This document shows positions 9,034 through 21,880 of a DNA stretch of 64,000 nt, one piece after another. Each line of letters begins with the position of its first letter. Position 1 is the stretch's first letter. The DNA is from Ignavibacteriales bacterium. Its GTDB lineage: Bacteria > Bacteroidota > Ignavibacteria > Ignavibacteriales > Melioribacteraceae. The DNA lies in NCBI GenBank assembly GCA_021740915.1, contig JAIOYW010000003.1, positions 186,001 through 250,000 on the forward strand, written 5' to 3'. The translations under genes and the position numbers were made by a program. The notes under the pieces are model-generated. The model was not told the DNA's origin. It worked only from the letters and a program-made list of their open reading frames with translations, and made no database searches.

Positions 9034-9240
9034 ATGAAAGCCGGAATTCATCCAAATTACAAAAAGTGTGAAGTGTCATGTGTATGCGGGAACACTTTTA
9101 TTACAAGATCAACCGTCAGCCAGATAAAACTTGAAATTTGTTCGAATTGCCATCCGTTTTTTACGGGTAAGCAAAAAATGATCGATTCCACGGGTAGAGT
9201 TGAGAGATTTAATAAAAAATACGGTTTGAAGACCAATTAA
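9034..9240 (+). CDS. rpmE: 50S ribosomal protein L31, zinc-binding form
   Basis: Small protein of the large ribosomal subunit, 68 residues. It is the C+ (zinc-binding) type: cysteines at 16, 18, 36 and 39 (VSCVCGN and [20 protein letters not shown] segments) form the zinc site. The start ATG has a strong AAGGAAG site upstream. It is flanked by its own promoter-like element and a strong intrinsic terminator, so it is probably transcribed on its own as well as by read-through. C+ L31 proteins are usually replaced by C-minus paralogues under zinc limitation; none is seen in this window. Confidence 0.97.
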   Translation: MKAGIHPNYKKCEVSCVCGNTFITRSTVSQIKLEICSNCHPFFTGKQKMIDSTGRVERFNKKYGLKTN

Positions 9241-9245
9241 GTTTG

Positions 9246-9268
9246 AGGCTGCCGAGAGCAGCCTTTTT
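9246..9268 (+). terminator. Rho-independent terminator after rpmE
   Basis: Perfect 7-bp stem AGGCTGC (9246-9252) / GCAGCCT (9258-9264), 5-nt loop, then a run of Ts to 9268. It begins 6 nt after the rpmE stop codon. Confidence 0.9.
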
Positions 9269-9353
9269 AATTTATTACCCCCTCTTTACAGAATTATCTT
9301 TTTATAGTTATCAAATTTCGTATTTTCCTGTTAAATAATAATGAATAAAACTT

Positions 9354-10742
9354 ATGGATATACCTGTTACAAGAGAATTTAATACCGGTAAAGATGATCC
9401 CCAGGGGATGAACTTATACCAGGGCTGCAGGGGACTCGCTGTTAAAATTCTTAACAGGATTGACCGGACAGATGCCTACCTCGATAAACTGCTGGATGTT
9501 GAGATTAGAAATTCAGAACTTAACAGTTCCGATAAAGCACTGCTTTTCGAAATTGTTCACGGGGTTATTCGTTGGTTCGGACGTATTGACTGGATTCTGA
9601 ACGGATTTTATAAGGGACAGTTCTCCAAGTGTATCCCGAATGTCAAAAATGCGATGCGCGTAGCATTATATCAGATTTTATTTCTCGATAAAGTTCCTGA
9701 TTATGCAGCGGTCAATGAAGCTGTTGAGTTTGTGAAAAAACTTCAGGGGCAGAAACCCGCTGACATCACAAATGCAGTTTTAAGAAATATTATCCGAAGC
9801 AAAAATGCCATACGTTATCCTAATCCCGAAGAAGATCTTCAGGCATATTTTTCAGCTTATTATTCTCATCCCTCATGGATTGTTAAAAAATGGCTCGCCC
9901 GTTATGGTAAGGATTTCACCGAAAAACTCCTGATTGCCAATAATTCAAAACCCACAATACACCTGCGGATCAATTCCCTGAAATCGAGTAAAAGTGAATT
10001 GATGGAACTTCTCCGCACCGTTGACCTTCCATACAACGACAGTACTTATCTTCCGGAATTCATTCATCTTGTTAATTTAACTAATATTACCTCATGGGAA
10101 TATTTCCAAAAAGGATATTTCAACGTGCAAGATGAGAGCACTGGATTCGCCTGCAGGATTCTTTCGCCGGCGCCGGGTATGAAAGTGGCTGACCTTTGTG
10201 CAGCTCCCGGCGGGAAAACGGGCATCATTGCAGAGATGATGAAAAATCAGGGCGAGATAGTCGCTATCGATCGATTTGAACCAAGGCTTGAAGTTCTCGA
10301 AAAAAATCTGGAAAGGCTTGGAGTAACGAATATCCGTACCAAAGCCATTGATGCACTGGAATTTGACGAGACAGGTTTTGACAGAGTCCTTATTGATGCA
10401 CCATGTTCGGGATTGGGAACTCTGACGAAAAAACCTGATATCAAATGGAAAAAAAATACTGGAGATTTACGGAAACTTGCTCCCACCCAACTCGATTTGC
10501 TTACAAAAGGGGCTTCAATTCTGAAACCTGGCGGAATCGTTGTTTACAGCACCTGTACTATAGAACCTGAAGAAAATTTCGAGATCGTAAAGAAATTTCT
10601 GTATAATAATCCCGGCTATGAACTTGTGAGCCTCAAAGGCGAATTGCCTGATGATCTTGTTGATGAAAATGGCTGCTTCCAGAGTTATCCGCACATCCAT
10701 AATATTGATGGAGCATTTGCAGCGAAGATCAGAAAACTGTAA
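9354..10742 (+). CDS. rsmB: 16S rRNA (cytosine-967-C5)-methyltransferase RsmB
   Basis: Methylates C967 of 16S rRNA with S-adenosylmethionine. The 462-residue protein has an N-terminal NusB-like RNA-binding helical domain (about residues 20-160, with ALLFEIVHGVIRW and ALYQILFLDKVPDYAAVNEAV) and a C-terminal RsmB/NOP Rossmann domain. The SAM-binding motif is DLCAAPGGKTG, motif IV is DAPCSGLGTL and motif VI is YSTCTIEPEEN; the two cysteines are the release and catalytic residues of the C5-methyltransferase mechanism. The first ~20 residues before LYQGCRGLAVKIL are not conserved in my memory of the family, so a start at the ATG within MNLYQG is possible. No operon partner upstream: a terminator ends the preceding unit. 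Confidence 0.95.
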   Translation: MDIPVTREFNTGKDDPQGMNLYQGCRGLAVKILNRIDRTDAYLDKLLDVEIRNSELNSSDKALLFEIVHGVIRWFGRIDWILNGFYKGQFSKCIPNVKNAMRVALYQILFLDKVPDYAAVNEAVEFVKKLQGQKPADITNAVLRNIIRSKNAIRYPNPEEDLQAYFSAYYSHPSWIVKKWLARYGKDFTEKLLIANNSKPTIHLRINSLKSSKSELMELLRTVDLPYNDSTYLPEFIHLVNLTNITSWEYFQKGYFNVQDESTGFACRILSPAPGMKVADLCAAPGGKTGIIAEMMKNQGEIVAIDRFEPRLEVLEKNLERLGVTNIRTKAIDALEFDETGFDRVLIDAPCSGLGTLTKKPDIKWKKNTGDLRKLAPTQLDLLTKGASILKPGGIVVYSTCTIEPEENFEIVKKFLYNNPGYELVSLKGELPDDLVDENGCFQSYPHIHNIDGAFAAKIRKL

Positions 10743-10769
10743 ATTCATATAAAAAGAAAATTTTTTATA

Positions 10770-14141
<3,372 letters not shown>

Positions 14142-14182
14142 TATATTTATTGTAGATTTTATGGGAAATTAAGTTCTTATAT

Positions 14183-14542
14183 ATGAGCGACAATTTTAAT
14201 TTTGAACTAATAAAAGCCGGTGATGTTGTTATTTTCAAATTGAACGAAAGACGTTTCGATGCTTCTATTGCCGGACTCGTGAAAGGAGAACTGACTATCC
14301 TCCTGCATACCGAAGACGTCAGAAAACTTGTTTTCGACCTTTCAGGGGTTGAAAGTTGTGACAGCTCCGGATTGAGCGCTATTTTGCTTGCTTACAGAAT
14401 TCTTCAGACTAATGACGGCGCAATCAGACTGGCTAATCCACAAAAAAATGTAAGATCGCTTATCGAAATATCTCAATTGAATCGTATCCTTCCTATCTGC
14501 GATTCCCCTGAAGATGCAGTAAAAGAACTTTCGGACAGCTAA
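14183..14542 (+). CDS. STAS-domain anti-sigma factor antagonist-like protein
   Basis: A single STAS domain of 119 residues (SpoIIAA/RsbV type). The phosphoacceptor motif is intact: ESCDSSGLSAILLA, with Asp60, Ser61, Ser62, Gly63. In the family, an anti-sigma serine kinase phosphorylates this serine and a PP2C/SpoIIE phosphatase removes it, which switches partner binding. No RsbW/SpoIIAB-type kinase is near it here, but a response regulator with a SpoIIE-like phosphatase domain lies at 52538-53695 in the same window and is a possible eraser. Just downstream (9 nt) is a sodium/solute symporter. Confidence 0.9.
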   Translation: MSDNFNFELIKAGDVVIFKLNERRFDASIAGLVKGELTILLHTEDVRKLVFDLSGVESCDSSGLSAILLAYRILQTNDGAIRLANPQKNVRSLIEISQLNRILPICDSPEDAVKELSDS

Positions 14543-14551
14543 GGTTTTATT

Positions 14552-15994
14552 TTGGACCGGACTCTCGATTATTTTATTATTGGAATTTATCTTGTCGGCG
14601 TTGCTCTGTTCGGAATTATCTCAGGCGGCAAACAGAAATCTGTTAAAGATTATTTTCTTGGCTCTAAAACCGTTCCGTGGTGGGCTGTATGTTTTTCAAT
14701 AGTTGCTGCTGAAACCAGCACACTCACCTTCATTTCTATTCCCGGACTCGCATATTTAACAAATCTTAATTTTTTACAGGTTACCTTCGGTTATCTTCTT
14801 GGGAGGATTCTCGTAGCGAAAATTCTTCTTCCTGCATACTTCAAGGGCGAACTCAGCACAGCCTACGCATTTCTGGAAAACCGTTTCGGAAGCGGGGTCA
14901 GGCGGTATGCGTCAGTTGTGTTTCTCTTTACCAGAACAGCCGCTGATGGTGTAAGGCTTTTTGCAACTGCAATTCCTCTGAAACTTATGCTTGATATTGA
15001 TTACCCGACTGCAATTGTAATAATTGCGGCCGTCAGCCTTATCTATACATTCACAGGCGGGGTAAAAGGTGTTATCTGGGTTGATGTTGTGCAGATGTTC
15101 ATTTATCTTGGCGGAGCAATACTATCCCTTATCGTGCTTATGCAGTTATTACCCGGCGGAGTTAGTTCTTTCCTTGGAGCTTCGGCTCATTCAGCTAAGT
15201 TATCTGTTATCTCATTCGGGTTTGAAGACGGATTTGCGGCTTTTTTCAGCAAGCCCTATACTCTCCTCGGTGGAATTATCGGGGGTATGTTCCTTTCGAT
15301 GGCTTCACACGGAACTGATCAGCTTATTGTTCAGAGGCTGCTTGCAACCGGCGATCTTCAGTCCAGTAAAAAAGCAATTGTCGGAAGCGGCATTATAATT
15401 ATTTTCCAGTTTACTCTTTTCCTTATTGTCGGTGTTGCATTGTTTGCTTTTTATGGACCGCTTGATATAAAATCGGATGAAATTTTCGTCAAATTTATTC
15501 TGGAAGAAATTCCTGTCGGGCTTTCCGGGATAATTATCGCGGGACTTTTTGCCGCGGCAATGTCCACAATTGCGGGTTCTATCAGTTCACTTTCTTCTTC
15601 AACAATATTCGATCTTTATAAACCGGGTGTTCTTGCAGCAGGTAAAGAGTTTAATGAAGCAAGGGGATTTAGAATTTCAAGAATTGTTACCGTAGTCTGG
15701 ACTCTCCTGCTTATTCTGGCAGCGATATTTTTTAAAGAATCCTCCAAGGCAGTTGTTGAGATTGCTCTCAGTATCTCTTCGTTTACATACGGCGGATTGC
15801 TCGGAACCTTTCTTCTGGGACTCATTCTGCCTTCCGCCAATTCGAAAACCGCTATTATAAGTTTTACTGCCGGAATTCTTCTGATGGTTCTTATTATTTA
15901 TTTCCAGGTTGTGGCGTGGACATGGTTTACTATTACCGGTGTTGCGATTACACTGCTGACTGGATATCTCCTTACAGGTAAAAACAAAAACTAA
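14552..15994 (+). CDS. Sodium:solute symporter family protein
   Basis: 480-residue membrane protein with about 13 helices. It carries the SSS (PF00474) pattern: early ISGGKQKSVKDYFLGSKTVPWWAVCFSIVAAETSTLTFISIPG, an ASHGTDQLIVQRLLATGD segment in the middle, and GLFAAAMSTIAGSISSLSSSTIFDLY, which holds residues used for Na+ binding in vSGLT-type transporters. The start is a TTG at 14552. The solute (sugar, amino acid, vitamin or other) cannot be told. A second, longer member of the same superfamily follows 14 nt downstream; the two differ in length and sequence and are not a recent duplicate. Confidence 0.92.
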   Translation: MDRTLDYFIIGIYLVGVALFGIISGGKQKSVKDYFLGSKTVPWWAVCFSIVAAETSTLTFISIPGLAYLTNLNFLQVTFGYLLGRILVAKILLPAYFKGELSTAYAFLENRFGSGVRRYASVVFLFTRTAADGVRLFATAIPLKLMLDIDYPTAIVIIAAVSLIYTFTGGVKGVIWVDVVQMFIYLGGAILSLIVLMQLLPGGVSSFLGASAHSAKLSVISFGFEDGFAAFFSKPYTLLGGIIGGMFLSMASHGTDQLIVQRLLATGDLQSSKKAIVGSGIIIIFQFTLFLIVGVALFAFYGPLDIKSDEIFVKFILEEIPVGLSGIIIAGLFAAAMSTIAGSISSLSSSTIFDLYKPGVLAAGKEFNEARGFRISRIVTVVWTLLLILAAIFFKESSKAVVEIALSISSFTYGGLLGTFLLGLILPSANSKTAIISFTAGILLMVLIIYFQVVAWTWFTITGVAITLLTGYLLTGKNKN

Positions 15995-16008
15995 AATTTA
16001 GGCTCATT

Positions 16009-17928
16009 ATGCCGGTGCTGAATTATCTCGACTGGTCGATCATTGTACTCTATTTTGTAGTTGTATTCACAATTGCCGTCAGGTTTTATAAAAAAGCCGG
16101 CGAAGATACCGGGCAATTTTTCTTATCCGGCAGAAATATGCCCTGGTGGCTGGCAGGTACTGCTATGGTAGCCACTACCTTCGCTGCCGATACTCCGCTC
16201 GCAGTTACCGAACTTGTTGCCAAGAACGGCATCGCAGGCAACTGGCTCTGGTGGAATCTGGCAATCGGCGGTATGCTCACCGTGTTTTTCTTTGCCAAAC
16301 TCTGGCGCAGAGCGGGCATTGTTACAGACGTTGAATTCGTGGAAATGAGGTATGCCGGTAAGCCTGCTGCCCTTCTGCGCGGCTTCCGTGCACTTTATCT
16401 CGGGCTCTTTATGAACAGTATCGTTCTGGCCTGGGTAAATAAAGCGATGGAGAAAATATTCGATGTGACACTTCCCGGCTGGGATGCTTTCACACTTGTA
16501 ATTTTATGTATGGTCATAATTTCAATTTACGCGTCCGCCTCAGGACTCCTTGGCTCTGCCCGGATAGATGCATTGCAGTTCGTTATTGCAATGGCTGGAA
16601 GTATTGTTCTTGCGCTTATTGTATTTAATCTTCCTGATGTCGGAGGTGCCGAAGGAATTAAAAGCAAACTTTCCTCATGGATTTTTGAATTCACCCCGGT
16701 GATCGGCGAAAACCTTGTGGATCCGATTCTCGGCGGAACTCTTGCAATAACTTTCGGAGCATTCATAGCTCATATCGGGCTTCAATGGTGGTCATCATGG
16801 TATCCCGGATCTGATCCCGGCGGCGGTGGATATATTGCACAGAGAATGATGTCTGCCAAAGACGAAAGGCATTCACTTCTTGCCACATTATGGTTTACTG
16901 TTGCACATTACTGTCTGCGTCCCTGGCCCTGGATTATCGTTGCGCTCGGGGCAATGATTCTTCTCCCGCGTCTTGATACAGAACAGCTCGCCGATGGGAA
17001 AATAATCGGCGAATACAAACCTGCCTACGCACTTTATACGGAATATTATAAGAAAGGGCTTGATATTCCACAATCCGGTATCTCTCCGGAAACAAGAGAA
17101 AAATTAAACCATTTTATTGCTGACCGTGAGTTCTTTGAGAAATACGAGAACACTATTGATCCGGGGAAAATGTATCCCAAACTTATGGTTAAATTCCTGC
17201 CGCCGGGTATTCTCGGTCTTATGATGGCAGTATTTCTTGCGGCATATATGTCCACAATTTCATCCCAGCTAAATTGGGGAACTTCATATATTATCAATGA
17301 CTTTTACAGGCGTTTTATTCGCCGGAAATCTTCCGAGAAGCATTATATCCTTATTTCGAGGATTTCAATTATAATAATGATGATATTTTCTCTGCTTATA
17401 ACGAAATACGTCCTGCATACGATTTCAGGTGCATGGGAATTTATTATTAATGCAAGCGCCGGACTTGGTGCGGTTCTTATTTTACGCTGGTACTGGTGGA
17501 GAATTAATGCCTGGTCTGAAATTTCAGCGATGATCGCACCGCTTATCATTTACCCGATTGCGCATTATTATTTTGGAATGGAATCTCCGCTGACTCTTTA
17601 TCCTACAGTTTTGGGAACCACTATTGTGTGGATTGCAGTTACATTCTTTACAAAAGCTGAAAATGATACTGTTCTCAACTCATTCTACAGAAAGATACAT
17701 CCCGGAGGTCCGGGCTGGAAAAAAATTGCAGACAGGAATCCTGATGTCACTCCAGACAGCGGTTATGCAAGGCTGACTGTCAACTGGATACTTGGAACCG
17801 CGACTGTTTATCTTACACTTTTCGCAACTGGAAAAATAGTTCTTGCTGAATATGGAACGGGTTTATTATTGCTCACTCCGGCAGTCGTTTTTTCAGTGAT
17901 TATTTTTAATAACATTAAAAGCAAATGA
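16009..17928 (+). CDS. Sodium:solute symporter family protein, long form
   Basis: 639 residues with 14 or so membrane helices. N-terminal RNMPWWLAGTAMVATTFAADTPLAVTELVAKNGI and the WWSSWYPGSDPGGGGYIAQRMMSAKDERHSLLATL stretch are typical of a subgroup of SSS proteins annotated in Bacteroidota. A hydrophilic loop of about 60 residues (around residues 325-385, DRLDTEQLADGK... region) sits between helices, followed by FLAAYMSTISSQLNWGTSYIINDFY, the second conserved block. Substrate is unknown. It is very likely translated in the same unit as the smaller symporter before it. Confidence 0.9.
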   Translation: MPVLNYLDWSIIVLYFVVVFTIAVRFYKKAGEDTGQFFLSGRNMPWWLAGTAMVATTFAADTPLAVTELVAKNGIAGNWLWWNLAIGGMLTVFFFAKLWRRAGIVTDVEFVEMRYAGKPAALLRGFRALYLGLFMNSIVLAWVNKAMEKIFDVTLPGWDAFTLVILCMVIISIYASASGLLGSARIDALQFVIAMAGSIVLALIVFNLPDVGGAEGIKSKLSSWIFEFTPVIGENLVDPILGGTLAITFGAFIAHIGLQWWSSWYPGSDPGGGGYIAQRMMSAKDERHSLLATLWFTVAHYCLRPWPWIIVALGAMILLPRLDTEQLADGKIIGEYKPAYALYTEYYKKGLDIPQSGISPETREKLNHFIADREFFEKYENTIDPGKMYPKLMVKFLPPGILGLMMAVFLAAYMSTISSQLNWGTSYIINDFYRRFIRRKSSEKHYILISRISIIIMMIFSLLITKYVLHTISGAWEFIINASAGLGAVLILRWYWWRINAWSEISAMIAPLIIYPIAHYYFGMESPLTLYPTVLGTTIVWIAVTFFTKAENDTVLNSFYRKIHPGGPGWKKIADRNPDVTPDSGYARLTVNWILGTATVYLTLFATGKIVLAEYGTGLLLLTPAVVFSVIIFNNIKSK

Positions 17929-17932
17929 TTTT

Positions 17933-18778
17933 ATGATCAGCAAATCGGATCTGAAGAATATTAAACTCATCGTGTTCGACCTCGACGGCACATTACTTAA
18001 CAGTAAGGATCAGGTAGGGAGCGAAACCCAGGGACTTATTTCGAAACTTCAGGAAAAGGGCGTTACATTTTCTTTTGCTTCAGGAAGACTGCACGGTACT
18101 CTTATGTATCACGCTGAGAAACTGAATATTAATACTCCGCTTATTTCGCTCGATGGCGCCCTTGTTAAAAGTATAGCGGACAACCGATACATTTCTGAAA
18201 ATTTTATCCCTGCGCGATACGTCAGGAAAGCGATGGCTGTTGCCGATGAATTGCTTCTCAGCATTGCTCTGTGTCATAGTGAGACTATTTATTATACTGA
18301 ACACAATTCCACAATTCCGCACCTCATGGATAAATTCGGCGCAAAATATGAGGAAGTTCATTCCTACGACGATTATATCAATGAAACTCTTGAACTGGTT
18401 ATGGTCAGCGACTATAAGGATAACACCAAGCAGGCTTTAAAAAGACTTTCTTTCCCATATACATTCGGACTTAATACAGGTTATTATAAATCGAGCAAAC
18501 ATGAAGAAATTTATTATATTGAAGTTCGAAGAAAAGGTGTAAGCAAAGGAACCGGATTGAAAAAACTTTGCAGGTATCTCAAAACAGGCATTACTGAAAC
18601 AGCGGTTATGGGCGACTGGTACAATGACAGAACCCTTTTTGAGACCAAAGCAATTAAAGTAGCTGTGGCAAATGCTGTACCCGAAATTAAACGGCTTGCT
18701 GATTTCATTACAAAAAGGACAAATGAGGAAGATGCTACAGCCGAATTCCTGAAGATGGTCCTGGACGCAAAAAAATAA
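17933..18778 (+). CDS. HAD-superfamily (Cof-type) phosphatase
   Basis: 281-residue Mg2+-dependent hydrolase of the haloacid dehalogenase superfamily, Cof/type IIB cap subgroup. Motif I is VFDLDGTLLNS (nucleophile and acid/base Asp), motif II FASGR, motif III KGVSKGTGLKKL and motif IV MGDWYNDRTLF. Substrates in this subgroup are sugar phosphates, pyridoxal phosphate or flavin nucleotides, and cannot be chosen from sequence. A related but distinct HAD phosphatase is at 31923-32750. The gene begins 4 nt after the symporter stop and the next gene starts 2 nt after its stop. Confidence 0.92.
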   Translation: MISKSDLKNIKLIVFDLDGTLLNSKDQVGSETQGLISKLQEKGVTFSFASGRLHGTLMYHAEKLNINTPLISLDGALVKSIADNRYISENFIPARYVRKAMAVADELLLSIALCHSETIYYTEHNSTIPHLMDKFGAKYEEVHSYDDYINETLELVMVSDYKDNTKQALKRLSFPYTFGLNTGYYKSSKHEEIYYIEVRRKGVSKGTGLKKLCRYLKTGITETAVMGDWYNDRTLFETKAIKVAVANAVPEIKRLADFITKRTNEEDATAEFLKMVLDAKK

Positions 18779-18779
18779 A

Positions 18780-20990
18780 ATGGTTAACGAGGAAGTAAAA
18801 AGTAATATAAGGAAAAGTCTCAGGATTAAAATCCTGCTCCTCATTGTTACGATCGTTTTGTTCGTGGGAATGTTTCCTAAAGGTGAGTCACTCGAATCGG
18901 AAGTTACCATCGGCTCGGTATGGATTCAGGAAGATCTTATCGCAACAATGACATTCGAAGTGCTTAAGGATAAAGAAACTTATCTGAGTGAGAAGCAAAA
19001 GGCGGCGAAGAATGTTTTTATGGTTTTTGTCCGTAAGGATGATGAGATCAGCAAAAGTATCGATTCTATGGAGTCCTATAATGAGTGGCTGCTCTCTGAG
19101 ATTGATAAAACGATCCGTTCGCGTGGTCAGTATTCTATTGCCAATCCTTTGATTTCCCCTCACTCCCTTGAAGAAATTATTAATATTAGAAAAACTGAAA
19201 ATCAGTTCTCTTCACAAAGCAGGATTACACTTAACGATATTTTCCGCATTTCGACAAATGCTTTGAACCGTATTTACAGGAAAGGATACATAAACGTCAA
19301 TTTAGATGATATTAAACACGATACTTTAGCCGTTCGTGAGGGTAAATTTGAACGTCTGATTCCCAAAGATTCTTTTTTTGACGCTGATGGAGCTGTTAAA
19401 GAAATTAATGAGTACCTCAGAATATATTTTGGCGAGAGATCGGAACTCATTTCAGCAGTCGCCGAGTATGTTACTTATTTCCTGATCCCGACAATCGAAT
19501 ACAGCGAAAATCTTACAAATTCCGCAAAAGAAATTGCGATGGACAGAATTTCTCGCAATCTCGGCATCGTTAATGAAAATGAAAGAATAATTGCAAAGCA
19601 TAACAGAATTACTCCCGAGATCAAGCAAAAAATTGATTCCTACAGAACTGCCCGGGGCGAACTTTCCGGTTCCTGGTGGAGGTACTGGCAGTCCCTGGGT
19701 AAATTTCTTCACATTGTAATTGTATTAGCCCCGATAGTTATTTATATATATCTTTTCAGACCCAAAATATATAATGACAATCTTAAGATACTGCTGATTT
19801 GCATTATTTTCCTATATATCGGTTTTCTTACATTTCTTATTCAAAAGCTTAATGTCAACTCGCCCGTACATTTTCTTATCGTCCTGCCGATGGCGTCAAT
19901 GCTGCTTACAATTGTTTTCGATTCGCGGGTCGGGTTTTATTCAACTATTGTTCTTGCGCTGATAATTGCCGGACTAAGAGGCAATGATTATGTTTTTGCC
20001 GCAACGAATATTATTGCCGGGGCTCTGGGTGCATACACAGTCCGCGATCTGAGGAATCGTACACAGATATTCCGCTCATTCTTCTATATCCTTATCGGTT
20101 ACCTTATGGGGATAATTGCTTTCGGTCTCGAGCGTTTTGCAACCTGGGACCAGATGCTGATGGATAGCGCTTTTGCAGCATCGAATGCACTTATTTCGCC
20201 CGTTTTTACATTCGGAATGATCATTTTTATTGAGAAAGCATTCAAAATCACTACTGAATTTACATTGCTCGAACTTAGTGATCTGAATAATCCGTTATTG
20301 AAAAATCTGCTAAAATACGCTCCCGGAACTTATACGCATTCAATGACGATCGGATCACTTGTTGAGAATGCAGCAGTAAAAATTAATGCAAATCCTTTGC
20401 TTGCGCGTGTTGGTGCATATTATCATGACATTGGAAAAATGACTGATCCTGATGGATTTACTGAAAATCAGATGGATCATAAAAGCAAACATGAGGATCT
20501 CGAACCGAAGGAAAGCGCAAGACTTATAATCGAGCATGTGAAGGAAGGCCTCTCTCTGGCTGAAAGGCATAAACTCCCAAGAGAAATTATCGATTTTATT
20601 CCGATGCATCATGGGACAATGACCGTGTCATTCTTTTATGCTAAGGCAGTTGAAAAGTATGGAAAGGAAAATGTCAATATTGAGGACTTCCGTTACCCGG
20701 GACCGAAGCCCAATTCTAAAGAAACCGCGCTTCTGATGCTCGCCGATGCCTGTGAATCTGCTGTCCGCTCTATTGAAGATCCCGACCCGAAAAAGATTGA
20801 AAATATGGTTGACAATCTCATAAATAATCGCGTTGAAGAAGGTCAGCTTGCAAATGCCCCGCTTACTTTTTCCGACCTGACAAAGATTAAAGAGTCATTT
20901 CTGAGTATTTTACAGAGCCAGCACCACCGTAGAATTAAATATCCACAGCAGGAGGAGCTGGAAAAAGACAACAGCCGGAAAGAAGGCTGA
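18780..20990 (+). CDS. 7TM-HD (PgpH-type) HDIG-domain hydrolase, candidate c-di-AMP phosphodiesterase
   Basis: 736 residues. An N-terminal membrane helix (about 16-34) is followed by a large extracytoplasmic domain (about 35-300, 7TMR-HDED-like), then a seven-helix membrane block (about 305-500) and a cytosolic HD domain. The HD part shows HSMTIGSLVENAA, the metal-binding motif HDIGKM, and HHGTMTVSFFYAKA, ending in DACESAVRSIEDPDPKKIENMVDNLI. This is the PgpH architecture, whose characterised members hydrolyse c-di-AMP to pApA in Firmicutes; the same enzyme activity here is inferred from the family. The gene overlaps xerD by 1 nt (TGATG). No c-di-AMP cyclase is in the window. Confidence 0.9.
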   Translation: MVNEEVKSNIRKSLRIKILLLIVTIVLFVGMFPKGESLESEVTIGSVWIQEDLIATMTFEVLKDKETYLSEKQKAAKNVFMVFVRKDDEISKSIDSMESYNEWLLSEIDKTIRSRGQYSIANPLISPHSLEEIINIRKTENQFSSQSRITLNDIFRISTNALNRIYRKGYINVNLDDIKHDTLAVREGKFERLIPKDSFFDADGAVKEINEYLRIYFGERSELISAVAEYVTYFLIPTIEYSENLTNSAKEIAMDRISRNLGIVNENERIIAKHNRITPEIKQKIDSYRTARGELSGSWWRYWQSLGKFLHIVIVLAPIVIYIYLFRPKIYNDNLKILLICIIFLYIGFLTFLIQKLNVNSPVHFLIVLPMASMLLTIVFDSRVGFYSTIVLALIIAGLRGNDYVFAATNIIAGALGAYTVRDLRNRTQIFRSFFYILIGYLMGIIAFGLERFATWDQMLMDSAFAASNALISPVFTFGMIIFIEKAFKITTEFTLLELSDLNNPLLKNLLKYAPGTYTHSMTIGSLVENAAVKINANPLLARVGAYYHDIGKMTDPDGFTENQMDHKSKHEDLEPKESARLIIEHVKEGLSLAERHKLPREIIDFIPMHHGTMTVSFFYAKAVEKYGKENVNIEDFRYPGPKPNSKETALLMLADACESAVRSIEDPDPKKIENMVDNLINNRVEEGQLANAPLTFSDLTKIKESFLSILQSQHHRRIKYPQQEELEKDNSRKEG

Positions 20991-21880
20991 TGATTGCTTT
21001 TCTTAAGGAATATCTTACTGTTCTGAGGATTGAAAGGAATCTTTCGAATAATACTCTTACTGCCTACCAGACTGATCTTATGTTTTTTATTGATTTTATA
21101 GTTGAAGAGGGGACGAATGACCTCAGTGAGGTGGATACCGGCTTATTGCTTTCTTTTTTTGATAAACTTAAAAAAGAAGGCAAAACAAACAGCACTATTG
21201 CCCGTTACTCTTCTGCCGTCAAAGGTTTTTACAGCTATCTCGAAGTGAACAGGTATATCCTGAATAATCCGACCGAAAAACTACTTTCAACCCGAATAAC
21301 CCGTAAACTGCCTGTTGTGCTTTCAATAAGCGAGATAAATAAAATTCTTGATGCTCCCGATATTGAAAAAAATGAAGGATTAAGGGATAAAGCTATTCTG
21401 GAACTGATGTATTCCTCCGGACTTCGTGTTTCGGAAGTGATTACTTTGAAATTATCTGATCTTATGTTTACCGACGAAATCATAAGGGTATTGGGCAAAG
21501 GCTCGAAAATGAGGATTGTGCCGGTAGGGAGCAGCGCCGTTCACTGGGTTAAGAGGTATCTTGTTAATGTCAGACCGTTGCACGAAGTTAAAGCACGCAG
21601 CGGAAATATTCTTTTTCTGACCCGCAGAGGGAAGGGATTTTCAAGAATGGGACTGTGGAAAATTGTTAAGCAATATGCTAACGAGGCGGATATTCAGAAG
21701 CAGGTCCACCCGCATACATTCAGGCATTGCTTTGCTACTCATCTTCTCGAAGGCGGAGCTGATCTGCGGGCTGTGCAGGAAATGCTCGGACATGCGGATA
21801 TTTCAACTACTCAGATATATACCCATATTGATCGTGAATATGTTAAACAGGTCCATCAGCAGACACATCCGCGCGGTTAA
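20990..21880 (+). CDS. xerD: Tyrosine recombinase XerD (chromosome dimer resolution)
   Basis: 296 residues, a normal size for XerC/XerD. The N-terminal SAM-like domain (LKEYLTVLRIERNLSNNTLTAYQTDL) binds DNA and the C-terminal domain has the catalytic set: Arg in SSGLRVSEV, Lys in the beta-hairpin LGKGSKMRIVPVG, HTFRHCFATH (His and Arg), LGHADISTTQIYTH (His and the nucleophilic Tyr). XerD over XerC is chosen from overall similarity to family members and is only moderately certain. It is a housekeeping gene, not a phage integrase: no attachment site, prophage or cargo genes are around it. FtsK, its activator, is encoded 18 kb upstream. Confidence 0.9.
   Translation: MIAFLKEYLTVLRIERNLSNNTLTAYQTDLMFFIDFIVEEGTNDLSEVDTGLLLSFFDKLKKEGKTNSTIARYSSAVKGFYSYLEVNRYILNNPTEKLLSTRITRKLPVVLSISEINKILDAPDIEKNEGLRDKAILELMYSSGLRVSEVITLKLSDLMFTDEIIRVLGKGSKMRIVPVGSSAVHWVKRYLVNVRPLHEVKARSGNILFLTRRGKGFSRMGLWKIVKQYANEADIQKQVHPHTFRHCFATHLLEGGADLRAVQEMLGHADISTTQIYTHIDREYVKQVHQQTHPRG

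Noticed and set aside
18437..18910. 157-codon minus-strand frame over the HAD and HD genes
   Set aside because: Antisense to two well-supported genes and no family match.
20990..21880. Phage or island integrase
   Set aside because: Size, sequence and housekeeping neighbours fit XerD; there is no tRNA, attachment site or cargo.
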